Below, piece after piece: positions 36,001 to 47,081 of a stretch of 64,000 nt of DNA. The stretch is from Cocos nucifera. Its lineage: Eukaryota; Streptophyta; Magnoliopsida; Arecales; Arecaceae. Position numbers and translations under genes: made by a program. The stretch spans positions 969,221 through 1,033,220 of the forward strand of contig QRFJ01000048.1 of NCBI GenBank assembly GCA_006176705.1. Direction: 5' to 3'. Each line of letters begins with the position of its first letter. Position 1 is the stretch's first letter. The notes under the pieces were generated by a model, which saw only the letters and a list, made by a program, of their open reading frames with translations, was not told the origin of the DNA and ran no database searches.

Positions 36001-36863
36001 ATTGCTTTAGACCCGGTCTCTGCTCCTCGGTTCGTTCAAAATATTGCAAGAAAAGAAGCAAAAAAGAGAAAGAAACAAAAGAAAAAGCATGGTAGAAGCC
36101 ATACCCACTTTGGCCCTTCTCTTTTTGCTTTGCATTGTTCCGTTGCTTGTTTTATAAGATGATTACTACGAGACTACCAGTGTCCCCACGCTTGTTTTAA
36201 GCGAGTTTGAACGGACCTTAGACCGTCAGTCCTCCCACCTAGCGATCCAAAACAGTACTCTTTCTCAAAGAGATCGAGAGAGAGAGAGATGAAAGCAAAA
36301 GATAAAGCGAGATTATAACAAATCAAAAGGCTCTTTAGTAGGTGGGATTGCTTTACTTAGAGGGCGCCAGTCACAAAAGAAGCCGAAAACCACGGCAAGG
36401 ATAGCCCAATTGATTACATTTGTCATAGGCCTAGTGAGTGTGGCTGGCTACTAGAACATTTCTCGGTCTTTGTTCCATCTACTTCTTCCATAGCAAACCA
36501 ATCCGTTTGTTTGGATGCTACTACATATCCTTCACCAGCCCCTTCCACCTTCCCTCTCTCTCTCACTCTCAAAATAAAGGATGGTGACTACTAAAGTGAC
36601 TGAAAAAAGCTCTTCCCATCTTTGTCAAGAATCTTGAATGTGTATTTTGTGTGAGGGAAGCTTAGACTCTTAGAGACCCCCCCCACCACCAACACCACCT
36701 CATAAAGTAGAGCACTTTGGCAAAGCAAGGATTTTTATGGCTAATGCCTTAGGAGTGTTTAAAGATAGCCCAACTCATATATAGTTACATGCATCCAAGA
36801 TGAGACCCACACCCCACTAATCCATCTTCTGAGCAAACGAAGCTTCGATGCCTCGGTGCACTA
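33042..36863. other. 3' UTR of the galactosyltransferase gene and intergenic DNA
   Basis: The first few hundred bases after the stop codon are probably transcript 3' UTR. I could not place a poly(A) signal. No gene is supported in the rest. 35200-35560 is very AT-rich. The CT/GA-simple stretch near 36268-36285 has no coding meaning. Confidence 0.45.
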
Positions 36864-38172
36864 CTATGCTCTGCCCGGCGGCCGCCCCGACTTCCCCGCC
36901 CTCCTGGGAAACACATCCATAGAATGGTGGTTAGACATGGAGCAACAACGACAGGGTGCAACGTAGTCTCACAAAAAATTCTCAAGTTCAGGTGATCCCA
37001 CCATCAAACCATCAGACTTTTTGATTAAGTTATAATTAGTAAGTGAGATCTTATGCACTCTGTTCATGGGACCCAAGTAGATTTTGTTATGATGTGTGCC
37101 GTTTCGCATGCATGAGTTTGATTCTGTTGTGATGTGTGGCGTTCATAAGTGGCTTGCATATTACTTCACAATATCCATGGTTTGTGAGGATGAGCATGAT
37201 TAAGGAATGTGGGTATGATGAATAAAGTGCAGAGAGACCACCTTTTCTTTTCTCTTCTTTTTATTTTGAACTCACGGGCCTAAAACAAAGCTAGGGACCC
37301 TGAAACTTATGACTGGGCCCATGAAGCCTCCAAAGTAGGTCCTTGACAACTAGAATGGCACTCGTGCTCGGGCTCCTTGGAGAAACACAAACGACAAAAA
37401 AGAAGATATAGCAAATCATTTTAAATAATGATTCATGAGATGAGATCCACGATATTATCTAGTGGAAGCTTCTATATATATACAAGAAGAACAGAATGTT
37501 CCTCTAGCCACATTTAATTAGTTGGCTCTTAAGCTAACATTTCCATTCCATAGAGGCATCAAGCTTTGATGCCCAAGTGAAACAAGTAGACAAGATGATA
37601 GCATTCATTCTAGGCATAGCTATCAAGCGCTTGCATGGTCAAAGAAAAGGTTTCAAGCACTGTAATTCCAAAACATTTAATTGTACTACTCCAAGACAGC
37701 ATTCAAAGACCAAAAGCAGCAATGACAAATCCATAGACTCTCATGGAAGCTGAATACTTTCTTTTGCTTAATAAATAAATATAAAGTGTTTGTAAATAGA
37801 TTCATACATAGAGAATGGAAATTATGAAAATTAAAATATGATAAGAAAATGGTTGCAGCTAGAAAGAAAAAAATAAAATACGAGGAACCAGAACTTCAGA
37901 TATAGATATAAGTACCTGTTGTGAATGGGATCTGGCCCATTCGGCACCCTTCGCTTGCTGCCGAAGAAAGGGTCAGAATTCATTTGATCAATGGGCCTAT
38001 CTGTTGGTGAGCTCTCCAAACTCACCAAACTCCCCACAGGGGCAGCAGCCAATGGTGGCGTAGCTTTGGTTCTTCCTCCACTTTCTATAGCAACAGACAC
38101 CAAAATCACCATACAAAATAAGCATGCCATCCCACTAACCAAGGCCCTCAGGGACCTAGCAGACTCGACCAT
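36864..38172 (-). CDS. CLE25: CLE25-like secreted signalling peptide precursor, two exons
   Basis: Exon 1 is 38172-37916 and exon 2 is 36903-36864, with an intron of 1012 bp (donor GTACTT, acceptor TTCCCAG). Together they are 297 bp, 98 aa. A hydrophobic signal segment covers about residues 9-29 (RALVSGMACLFCMVILVSVA). A variable region follows, then the 12-residue CLE motif RRVPNGPDPIHN at 74-85. The spliced tail is RRAGKSGRPPGRA and ends in TAG at 36864-36866. CLE peptides are cut from such precursors, act outside the cell and bind leucine-rich-repeat receptor kinases. The motif differs from the Arabidopsis CLE25 peptide as I know it by K to R at position 2. Without splicing, exon 1 would run into a hydrophobic tail ending at 37831; the in-frame spliced tail makes splicing far more likely. 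The gene lies 1.2 kb from element C. Confidence 0.87.
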
Positions 38173-38340
38173 CCCTTAAGTCTTTCTTCTGGCTTTTCCT
38201 TCTTCTTCTTTCTCCCTCCCTCTCTTCTCCCACCAGCCCTCTTTATCTCCGTCTCAGAGTCTGTCCACCCTCCTTTTCTTCTCAAAGCAAGAGGTGGCTT
38301 CTATACTAGAAGAAGGATATAGGATAAAAAGGGGCATTGG

Positions 38341-38346
38341 TATATA
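38341..38346 (-). promoter_or_regulatory. Possible TATA box of the CLE gene
   Basis: The minus strand reads GTTATATACC about 170 bp upstream of the start codon. A pyrimidine-rich leader (plus strand 38184-38282) follows on the transcript side. Position is plausible, but no other support exists. Confidence 0.35.
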
Positions 38347-39269
38347 ACGAGATGAAGAAAGGGATGAGGAGGAGGAGGAAGGGCAAAGCGAAGGAGAAGA
38401 GGGAAGGGGAGGGAAGGTGGGGTCTGAGGCAAAGACTGGTAATGTGGGGGTGGTAGTTTTCGAGTATTTTTATATGTGGCCGTGTTGTTGGATGGGTGGT
38501 ATATTTCCTTCTTTTCTTTTTCATTTGAATCTCTCTTTATCTTTGGAGTTGGAAGCGATTCTGCTGCGCTTTTGTAGGACCTCGAAGGGGAGGAGGGGCA
38601 AAAGCAAGCCGGCTCCGAACGTGAAATGTTCATTTGGGGCTCCCTCGCTTTGGAACCGGCCGGGCCCACGGCCTTAGGCCTTCTCCCTTTCTTCGCCTTG
38701 CTGGCTCTGGGAGTTTGGGATTTTGATGCACGGTTGCCTCGCCCGATAAGGGGCATCGCTTTCTCCTCGCTAAACGCCACAAGGAAACCTGGTTTTCGTG
38801 TGACGGGCTCATTAGTTTAGTACTTTGAGACGATCTTAGGCCTACTTTTATCCTTAAAAAAAGGGAGTTTTGCATGCAAATTCCCTGTACTTGACTTTTT
38901 TAAGCATAAACTTGGGGCAGGCTGTCCTATGGGCTCCCAAAAAGAAGTTCCATTTTAGGCACCGGATCTACCATCGTTATGTTAATCACGTGGACCATCT
39001 AATCAGCTCATGCATAAGGTTGCACGTGCGACGCCATTAATGGAGGATGTTGCTTTCTTTACATAGATATTTATGTGGTCAAGAAATATATATACTACCA
39101 TCCACCTTGCCCTCAAACGGATTCTACATATGATTGCTATCAAACTGAGACAACAAGATCTCATTTTATACATGGGAAGAGGCAAAGGTTAGCATGAAAA
39201 ATATGGATAGATTTTAGTAATTTAAATAAAAAAATATAATACAAAAAGGCATGGATAAAAGATTTCAGG

Positions 39270-39272
<3 letters not shown>
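38347..39272. other. CLE upstream region
   Basis: GC-richer DNA (38540-38800) followed by AT-rich DNA. Open frames on both strands here overlap each other and have no recognisable domain. I see no supported gene; upstream control sequence of the CLE gene is likely. Confidence 0.4.

Positions 39273-39364
<92 letters not shown>
39273..39364. repeat. (AT)46 microsatellite
   Basis: A perfect 92-bp AT run ends exactly where the 5' LTR of element C begins (TGTTAAGG at 39365). Confidence 0.97.
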
Positions 39365-39368
<4 letters not shown>

Positions 39369-40626
39369 AAGGATAAATTCGTTCCTACCAAAGTTCGGTT
39401 GGATGCTTGATCTCGAAAGGATCTCGTCCGGCAGTAGCCTTCATGCTTAAATCTCGGATGTCCTCCAACAGTCGGACTTCTTCCGAACTTCTCCTTCAGT
39501 CAGACTCCTCCAACGGTCGAACTTCTTTCAGACTTCTCCTTCAGCCGGACTTCTTCAGCAGTTGAATTTCTTCCGAACTTCTCCTTCAGCCAGACTCCTC
39601 CCCCAGTCGGATTCCTCCAATAGTCAAATTTCTACCGAACTTTTCTTCAATCGGACTCCTCCAACAGTCGAACTTCTTCTGAATTTCTTCTTCAGCCAGA
39701 CTCCTCCAACAGTCGGACTCCTTTCAAACTTCTCCTTCAGTCAGACTCCTCCTCCAGCCGAACTCCTCCAATAGTCAAACTCCTACCGAATTTTTTCTTC
39801 AGCCGGACTCCTCCAACAGTCAAACTTCTTCCGAATTTCTCCTTCAGTTAAACTCCTCCAACAGTCGGACTTCTCCTAAACTTTTTCTTCAGTTAGACTC
39901 CTCCAACAGTTGAATTCCTTCTGGGCTTCTCCTTCAGTCGGACTCCTCCAATGATCGAACTTCTTTCAGACTTCTCCTTCATTCGAACTCCTCCAGCAGT
40001 TGAACTTCTTCCGAACTTCTCCTTCAGCCAGACTCCTCCCTCTATTGAACTCCTCTAACAATCGAATTTCTACCGAACTTTTTCTTCAGTCGGATTCCTC
40101 CAACAGTCGAATTTCTTTCGGATTTCTCCTTCATACGGACTCCTTCAAACAGCTAAACTTCCTCCGAACTCTATCCAGCAGTCCCAGAGGATCTTGGCAC
40201 TCATCCTCGATATAGCCAAAAGAACTGTCAATCTCTCCTATTCGAGCTTCGGCCATTGGATCCCGATGGGCTCGCACATCGCAACAACAGATATTATTCT
40301 CCGTAACAAACTCCACGTGGCCCTGAACGGCCTACTATCGGATGGTTACGACTGTCACTATCAGTTTGTTACAAGCTCCATCCATATAAGAGATTCTTCA
40401 GATATGCTTTCTCGCTAAAGCTCTCTTTCTCTTCCTAAAAACTATGCTAGAATTTCTCTATGTATTCCATTTCTGTTGGCCAAAATTGCTGACTTGATCA
40501 TCAGAGGGTCTTGCTGGAGCCACCACTCCAGACTCCGGATGAGACTTATTTTACAGATTCCGACGGTGACCTCATCCTCTCTAAATTCAGCTTTGACTCT
40601 GACGATAGTCAGATTTTGCGTCAATA
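39365..40626 (+). repeat. 5' LTR of element C
   Basis: It starts TGTTAAGGATAAATTCG and ends GCGTCAATA (usual CAACA mutated). 39470-40160 is a run of tandem units of about 40-45 bp such as CCGAACTTCTCCTTCAGCC and GACTCCTCCAACAGTCGAA. A TATAAGAG motif lies at 40385. Confidence 0.88.
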
Positions 40627-40650
40627 GGATTGGCGCTAGAGGAAGGGCCT
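40627..40650 (+). other. Primer-binding site of element C
   Basis: GGATTGGCGCTAGAGGAAGG follows the LTR. It shares its core with the sites of A and B. Confidence 0.6.
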
Positions 40651-40746
40651 TAAGTTATTGAGGTTCCTTTATTCTTGAAGGAATACGTGGTGGAGATCCC
40701 TCTTCATCCTAGCCAGAGTCCTACTTTTCCTCTCGATCTCTCGAGG

Positions 40747-42225
40747 ATGCCCCTCAGAAAGGCTTCAATTCGACGGTCAACCACCTCCACAGCCAGATCT
40801 CATCCAGATCTTTCCATTCCTATTTGATCTCCTGCATCTCAAGCCCCACCGCATGCGACGGTGGATACGATGCAGTTCGACCTGCTGGTTCAACAGGTCC
40901 GCGGCCTCACTAAAGTAGTGCAGGTCATGCGGCAGCAATAACCATCTTCGGTGCTATCTCGATTAGAGCAGATTTTTTGGAAGCTAGAGAATCCGGTCTG
41001 GGGGTGCTTGACCCTCAAAAAAGGAAAGCAGAGGGTAGAGAGCCCTTGCTCGGAACTTGACTAGACCCCGGGGGGAGCTTTGCTCATATTCCATCAGAAA
41101 ATCCTGAAGATCAACGATCGTGAAGATCTCCTGGATCAAAAGCTTCAGAAAATGAGCCGACGAATCGAAAAACTCCATCACGCTCTCTTTTCCTATAGTA
41201 ATGATATTTGTACTGATCCTTCTTTTTCTCAGAAAATTATGCAGGAATCGATCCCGCCGAACTTCAAGCTCTATCAGTTTGAGAGTTACGACGGAACCAT
41301 CAATCTGATCGATCATCTGAAGGCTTTCTAGATAATGATGCTGCTCCACGGTACGTCAGATATCATTTTATACCAAACTTTTCCATCCACCCTTAAAGGA
41401 GCCATCAGAAATTGGTACTCAGCCCTTAAGTCGGGTACTATCTTTTTCTTCAATCAAATGAGCCATCAATTTGCGGCTCATTTCGTTAGCAGTCGACGTT
41501 TCCATCGAGGTTCGAATTTTCTAACGAATATCAAGTAGAAGAAGGAAGAATCTATCTGGACTTATATTATCTGATTTAATGCTGCTACATTGAAGGTCTG
41601 AAATTTGGACTAGTATGTTGCAATGGCCTCACTCAAGGGCGATCTTTAGAAGAATAATTTGCTATTCTTCTTGGAGAAGTACTTCAGAAACTTTGTCGAT
41701 ATGCTGGCTCGGGCTAAAGGTTATGCTCAAGTTGAAGAGGCCTTTAAGGCAAGGGATAATGAAGCCGCCCAAGAGCGGCAAGCAGGCGAACCGAATGTGC
41801 CCACCGTTGAAGAAAAATTGAGCAGAGCTCGACCACGCTCCCAAACTCCTCTAGAGCGTAAGTGGGCTCGAACTCCTATCCGAGCCCAGAGGTGAAGAAG
41901 TCCGGATATAAGGACACGATGGAGCTCTTCCTTCAGAAGCTTTTACAACTACGCCCCTTTCAATGTTCCAAAAATTTAAGTACTGATGGAGATCAGGGAG
42001 AAACTGTCGAGATCGAAAAGGGTGTGCACTTATCCTAGCAAGCGCAATCCTAGCAAGTTCTGCCTCTACCATCATGATCATGGTCACGATATAGAAGAGT
42101 ACATCCAGCTCCAAGACGAGATCGAGGAGCTCATCGGTATGGTAGGCTTGGTCGGTTCCTATGACATCGATCGAAAGAATAAAAGGATCGATCGAGAGCA
42201 CCTCCACTGCCAAAACCACTGAGGG
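40747..42225 (+). pseudogene. gag of element C
   Basis: It opens at ATG 40747 (MPLRKASIRRSTTSTARSH), homologous to the A3 start, and stops after 26 codons. The capsid core is in pieces: 41080-41331 (SQKIMQESIPPNFKLYQF, YDGTINLIDHLKAF then TAG), 41335-41538 (IRNWYSALKSGTIFFFNQM) and 41659-41895. The zinc-knuckle-like FCLYHHDHGHDIEEYIQL is at about 42058-42112; the last Cys of the pattern has become Tyr. It is clearly related to family A gag. Confidence 0.83.
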
Positions 42226-42389
42226 GCGAGGAGCAGCGAGAAGATCGGCCCTCGATTGGCATCATTAACACCATCTCCGAGGGATTTCGACGTTGGAAGG
42301 CTAGCGGATCGATAGAGTCTGAGAAGAGATGGAGGACTGAGAAGCCCATCACTTTCACCAATGAGGACGCCCGAGGAATCCAGTTCCCG

Positions 42390-42956
42390 CATAATGATGC
42401 GGTCGTAATCTCTTTAAACATTACTGATTATGATGTACGCCGCATTTTGGTAGATAATGAAAATTCGGTTGACGTTCTATATTATGATGCTTTCTTTAAA
42501 ATATTCATACTCGATAATCGTCTGGGATCTATGAGCTCTCCATTAGTCGGCTTCGCAGGCGACACCATGTCAGTGGAAGAAATGATAACTCTAGCCGTGA
42601 CTGTAGGGCAATATCCAAAGCAGGCCAAGATGTGGGTCGACTTTTTGGTGGTGAAAGCTTCCTCTGCTTACAATGCAATCCTCGACCAACCTGATCTGAA
42701 TGCACTATAAGCCGTGGTGTCGACCTATTATCTGAAGATAAAATTCTCAACAAACAACGAAATAGGTAAAATCAGAGGCGATCAAGCATTAGTTCGACAC
42801 TGCTACTCTATTGCCTTACAAAACGATACTCGACTTGACCCCTGTCCAGTTGATGGGCTTGATGTCCGTGATGATCTTACCGAAGAACGAGATGAGCCCA
42901 TAAAAGATCTTATGACCGTTCCCTTGAATGATGGGAATGCGGAGCATACGGTGTAA
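42390..42956 (+). pseudogene. Protease region of element C
   Basis: The sequence reads NITDYDVRRILVDNENSVDV; the catalytic D-N-G-S of element B is here D-N-E-N, so the active site is lost. SSPLVGFAGDTMSVEEMI and AYNAILDQPDLNAL follow, with a stop at 42708. A linker is open to 42956. It matches the protease of element B block by block. Confidence 0.8.
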
Positions 42957-42999
42957 ATTAGCTCCAAGCTAGAAGATGAAGTTCGGAAGCAGCTCATCG

Positions 43000-43925
43000 C
43001 CTTTTTGCGTAGAAATATCGACGTCTTCGCCTGGGTTCGAATGAATATGCCTTAGATTGACGTCGAGGTTATAGAACACCGACTAATCGTTGATCCCAAG
43101 CATCGATCGATGAAAGAAAGAGTTTGGGGCCATGCATCAGAAAGACAGAAGGCAATAGTAGAAGAAGTCGATAAGCTTCTCAACGTCAGATTTATTCGAG
43201 AAGTCAACTATCTAACTTGGGTCTCTAACATGATTCTGATCAAGAAGACCAACAACAAGTGGAGAATGTGTATTGACTTTAGGAAGTTGAACAAGACCTA
43301 TCTAAAAGATAGCAATCCTTTGCCCAGAATCGACCAACTGATGGACGTGATTTCAGACTACGAGCTCCTCATCTTTATGGATGCCTTCTCTGGCTACAAC
43401 CAAATTCGGATGACATCGGAGAATGAGGAGAAGACTACTTTTATTACTAATCGTGGTCTTTACTGTTATAGGGTCATATCCTTCGGACTTAAGAATGTAG
43501 GCGCGACTTATCAGTGCTTGGTCAATAAAATCTTTAAGGAGCAGATCGATTATAATATAGAGGTTTACGTCGATGACATGCTGGTCAAAAACTGAATGTC
43601 TATCAATCATTTTGCCGACCTTGAAGAGGCTTTCGATGCGCTCAGAAAATACAAGATGAAGCTGAACCCAATCAAGTGTGCCTTTTGAGTAGCCTCAAAA
43701 AAGTTTTTAAGATTCATAGTCTCGAGATGAGGGATTAAGACCAACCCAAAGAAGATTCGAGCTATCTAGGAGATGACCACTCCGAAGTCCATCAAAAAAG
43801 TTCAGCGCCTAATCAGGAAGGTAGCATCTTTGAATCATTTTGTTTCGAGGTTGGCCGAGCGCTGCATGTCCTTCTTCCAAATCCTCAGAAAATCAAAAGA
43901 TTTTTACTGGACTCAGGAATGCCAA
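43000..43925 (+). pseudogene. Reverse transcriptase of element C
   Basis: The best open part is 43110-43595. It has IKKTNNKWRMCIDFRKLN, LPRIDQLMDVISDYELLIF, MDAFSGYNQIRMTSENEE and FGLKNVGATYQCLVNKIF. The catalytic YVDDMLVKN is followed at once by TGA at 43593. Further stops occur at 43688 and beyond. The core catalytic motif is kept but the enzyme is truncated. Confidence 0.87.
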
Positions 43926-44780
43926 TAGGCATTCGACGAGCTCAAGAATTATCTCGGCTCGCCTCCCCTACTAGCCAAGCTCGAATCTAGAGAGGAGCTG
44001 TTTTTCTATCTTGTGGTCTTTCCTACGGTGCTAACGGCAATCCTGATCAAAGAAGAGGCGAAAGTGCAATGATCAGTCTACTACATAAGTCGGATCCTAA
44101 GGGATGCTGAGATCAGATATACAAAGTTAAAAAAATTGACTTATGCTCTTCTGATTGTAGCAAAGAGACTTCGGCCTTACTTTCAGGGACATGCTATAAC
44201 GCTCCTCACTAACCAGCCGATCAGAGCGATGCTTCATCAAATGGATGCTTCTGAAAGAAATGCAAAATGGGCTATTAAATTAATAGAGTTTGACATTAAC
44301 TATCGACCTCGGCCAGCAATCAAGGCTCTGGCACTGATCAACTTTATAGTTGAGTGTACCATCCCAAATGATGTCGAGCTTCAAAATGAAACCAACATTC
44401 CATGGTTGCACCCGAGCTCCTCTGAAGAAAGAACGGACCTTTCTGAAGATTTTTGGGCCCTGTATATTGATGGCTCCTCCAACGATTTCGAAGCAGGTGC
44501 TGGGCTAATCCTGATAAATCCGAAAGGAATCATCATGGAGTATGTGCTACATTTTGAATTTTCGGTGACAAACAATGGAATAAAATATGAGATCCTAATA
44601 GCTAGGCTCAGGATAGCCAAAGAATCGAGAGCTGATTGACTTCAGGTTTGCAGTGACTCCCAACTGATCGTGGGGTAGGTCAACGATAGTTATGAAGCCC
44701 GAAAATAGAGCATGGTAAAATATCTTGAGGTGAAGAGCTTGACTCCAACCTTCGGCAGCTTCGACATTCGATAAATCTCG
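43926..44780 (+). pseudogene. Two RNase H domains of element C
   Basis: 44136-44639 is open. The first domain ends with LRPYFQGHAITLLTNQPIRA, NAKWAIKLIEFDINYRPRP and IKALALINFIVECT. The second gives FWALYIDGSSNDFEAGAGLI and VTNNGIKYEILIARLRIA, in which the usual KAEYEAL is IKYEIL. Stops precede 44136 and follow 44636. The tandem RNase H arrangement matches element B. Confidence 0.82.
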
Positions 44781-46130
44781 AGAGTGGAAAATGCTAGGAC
44801 TGACCTTCTTTCCAAGCTAGCCATCCTAGCTCCTAACGAGCTTCCAAAAGAAGCTTATTATGAGACATTGAAATGCCCATGCATAGAAGAACCGCAGCCC
44901 ATCATGCAGGTTGACCAGGAGCCCTGCTGGATTGACCCGCTGACCGCTTATCTTAAGGATGGGGTTCTTTCTCGTGATCCAAAAGAGGCTCGAAAGTTGA
45001 AAAATCAAGCCTCTCGATATGTTCTTATGAGAATAAGCTATATAAAAGATCGTATTTTCTGCCATTATTGAGGTGCCTCCAACCCTCTGAGATCGATTTC
45101 GTACTATAGAAAGTGCACGAGGGAATTTGCGGGAGCCATCTGGATGTTAGATCTCAATCTCATAAGCTACTTCGATAAGGATATTACTGACCGACTATGC
45201 ATAGTGATTATGTTAATTACGTCAGGAGATGTGACCGCTGCTAAAGAAATGCGAATGTCCAAAAGCAACCAGCCGTCGAGCTTATCCCGTTGAGTACTCC
45301 TTGGCCGTTTGCATAGTGGAGAATGGATATTCTTGGACCCTTTCCAATGGCATCTGGGCAATGAAAGTTTCTCCTAGCTACCATCAACTATTTTACTAAA
45401 TGGATCGAGGCCGAACTACTGGCAAAGATGATCGAAGTCAAGGTACAGAACTTCATCTAGAAGTCGATCATCTGTAGATTTAGACTATCCCGAACTATCA
45501 TAACAAACAATGGCCGATAATTCGTCGGAGCGAGGTTCACCACATTCTACGAAGATCTAAATATCTCTCATTACTTTATGTCGGTAGCTCACCCGTAGGC
45601 AAATGAAAAAACTGAAATGACCAATCGGATTCTATTGCAAGGCATCAAGATAAGACTCGAAAGAGCAAGAAAGGCCTGGACGGACAAACTTTATCATGTT
45701 CTATGGGCATACCGCACTACCTAAAGACTGCTGACTGAAGAAACACTGTTCGTCTTAGCTTTTGGAACAGAGGCAGTCATCCCAATCGAGCTTAAGCTTC
45801 CATTAGCATGGGTAGTGACTTTCAACGAGCAGCATAATCCGCAAGATCTCAGAGCCAATCTCGACCTACTAAAAGAAAAAAGATAGGAAGCCCAAGTTTG
45901 GATGGCAGCTTATAAACAAAGGGTAATCCGATACTATAACTTTAGAGTTAGAGATAAAATATTCAGAGTGGAGGACTTAGTGCTTCAACAAGCCACCATC
46001 TCTCAGCATCAGAACCAGGGGAAGCTTGCCTCAAATTGGGACAGACCCTACGAGGTCACGAAAGTTGTCTGACCCGGGATATACTACTTGAAGGAACTCG
46101 AAGGGGAAGACGTACCTCGATCATGAAATT
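44781..46130 (+). pseudogene. Integrase of element C, heavily decayed
   Basis: Pieces of the same order as in element B are readable with many stops: LDPLTAYLKDGVL-like linker (44930-44960), a zinc-domain relic around 45120-45260, WRMDILGPFPMAS-like and YFTKWIEAELLAKM around 45320-45430, and the C-terminal NWDRPYEVTKVV segment near 46035-46070. No long open frame remains. Confidence 0.75.
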
Positions 46131-46249
46131 CAAAAAATCTATGAATGTATTATCGATAATTTGATTGTAATGAAACCCCCCTACTTCAACACCCTAATCA
46201 TTGTTGTAGATCAGTAATAAAGGGGGACTACCCTCCGAACTTAATCTCA

Positions 46250-46885
46250 TGATAAATATGGCCATATTAGGAACAAGAGGAGAACCTCATTCTAACGTGA
46301 GCAAAGTCGAAGGCCTCATTCATTTTAGATGAGATGAGGGAAAAGACCCTGACAATGGTCTTAATATATCCCTACAGTCCATTAGGAACAGAAGAAGAAT
46401 CTCATCCTAATGTGAGCAAAGTCGAAGGCCTCATTCATTTTAGACAAGATGAGGAAAGAGGCCCTTACAACGGTCCTAATATGCTCCTACAGTCCATTAG
46501 GATCAGAAGAAGAACCTTATCCTAACGTGAGCAAAGTCAAAGACCTCGTTCATTTTAGATGAGATAAGGGGAGAGGCCCTAACAACAGCCTTAATGTACC
46601 CCTACAGTCCGTTAGGAATAGGAGGAGAACCTCATCCTAAAGTGAGCAAAGTCGAAGACCTCATTTATTTTAGACGAGATGAGGGAAGAGATCATGACAA
46701 CGGTCCTAATATGCTCCTACAGCCCATTAGGATCAGGAGGAGAATCTCATCCTAACTTGAGCAAAATCGAAGGCCTCGTTCGCTTTAGATGGGATGAGTG
46801 GAGAGGCCCTGACACTAGTCCTAATACGCTCCTACGGCCTCGTTAAGAATGGGAGGAGAACCTCATCCTAACAAGAGTAAAAAAG
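46250..46885 (+). repeat. Tandem array, about 5 units of about 116 bp
   Basis: Each unit starts near TTAGGAACAGAAGAAGAATC and carries CTCATCCTAACGTGAGCAAA, GTCGAAGGCCTCATTCATTT, a GATGAGGGAAGAGGCCCTGA part and CTCCTACAGTCC. Starts fall near 46268, 46380, 46496, 46612, 46728 and a partial at 46844. Confidence 0.85.
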
Positions 46886-47081
46886 AGAGAGAGAGAAGGG
46901 TCGAAGACGAGCATTACATTCATATGAGGCAACGACGGACAAGGTATTATTTTATTACAAGTTAAATTTATTATAAGTAGGATGAAGGTTGGCCAAATCG
47001 ACTATATATTATAAGAAAGTCAACGCAACAGGGATCGGCAAGATCGATTACAAAAAGAAATATATAAAAGGAGGCAAAGCC

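Noticed and set aside
36785..36985. 66-codon minus-strand frame over the second CLE exon
   Set aside because: Only 36864-36903 in another frame is coding. The longer frame ignores the splice acceptor and has no signal or motif.
38301..38780. 159-codon minus-strand frame upstream of the CLE gene
   Set aside because: Pro/Ser-rich low complexity with overlapping frames on both strands; better explained as upstream DNA of the CLE gene.
39161..39391. Open frame with an Ile-Tyr repeat (also at 51892-52202)
   Set aside because: It is a translation of the AT microsatellite.
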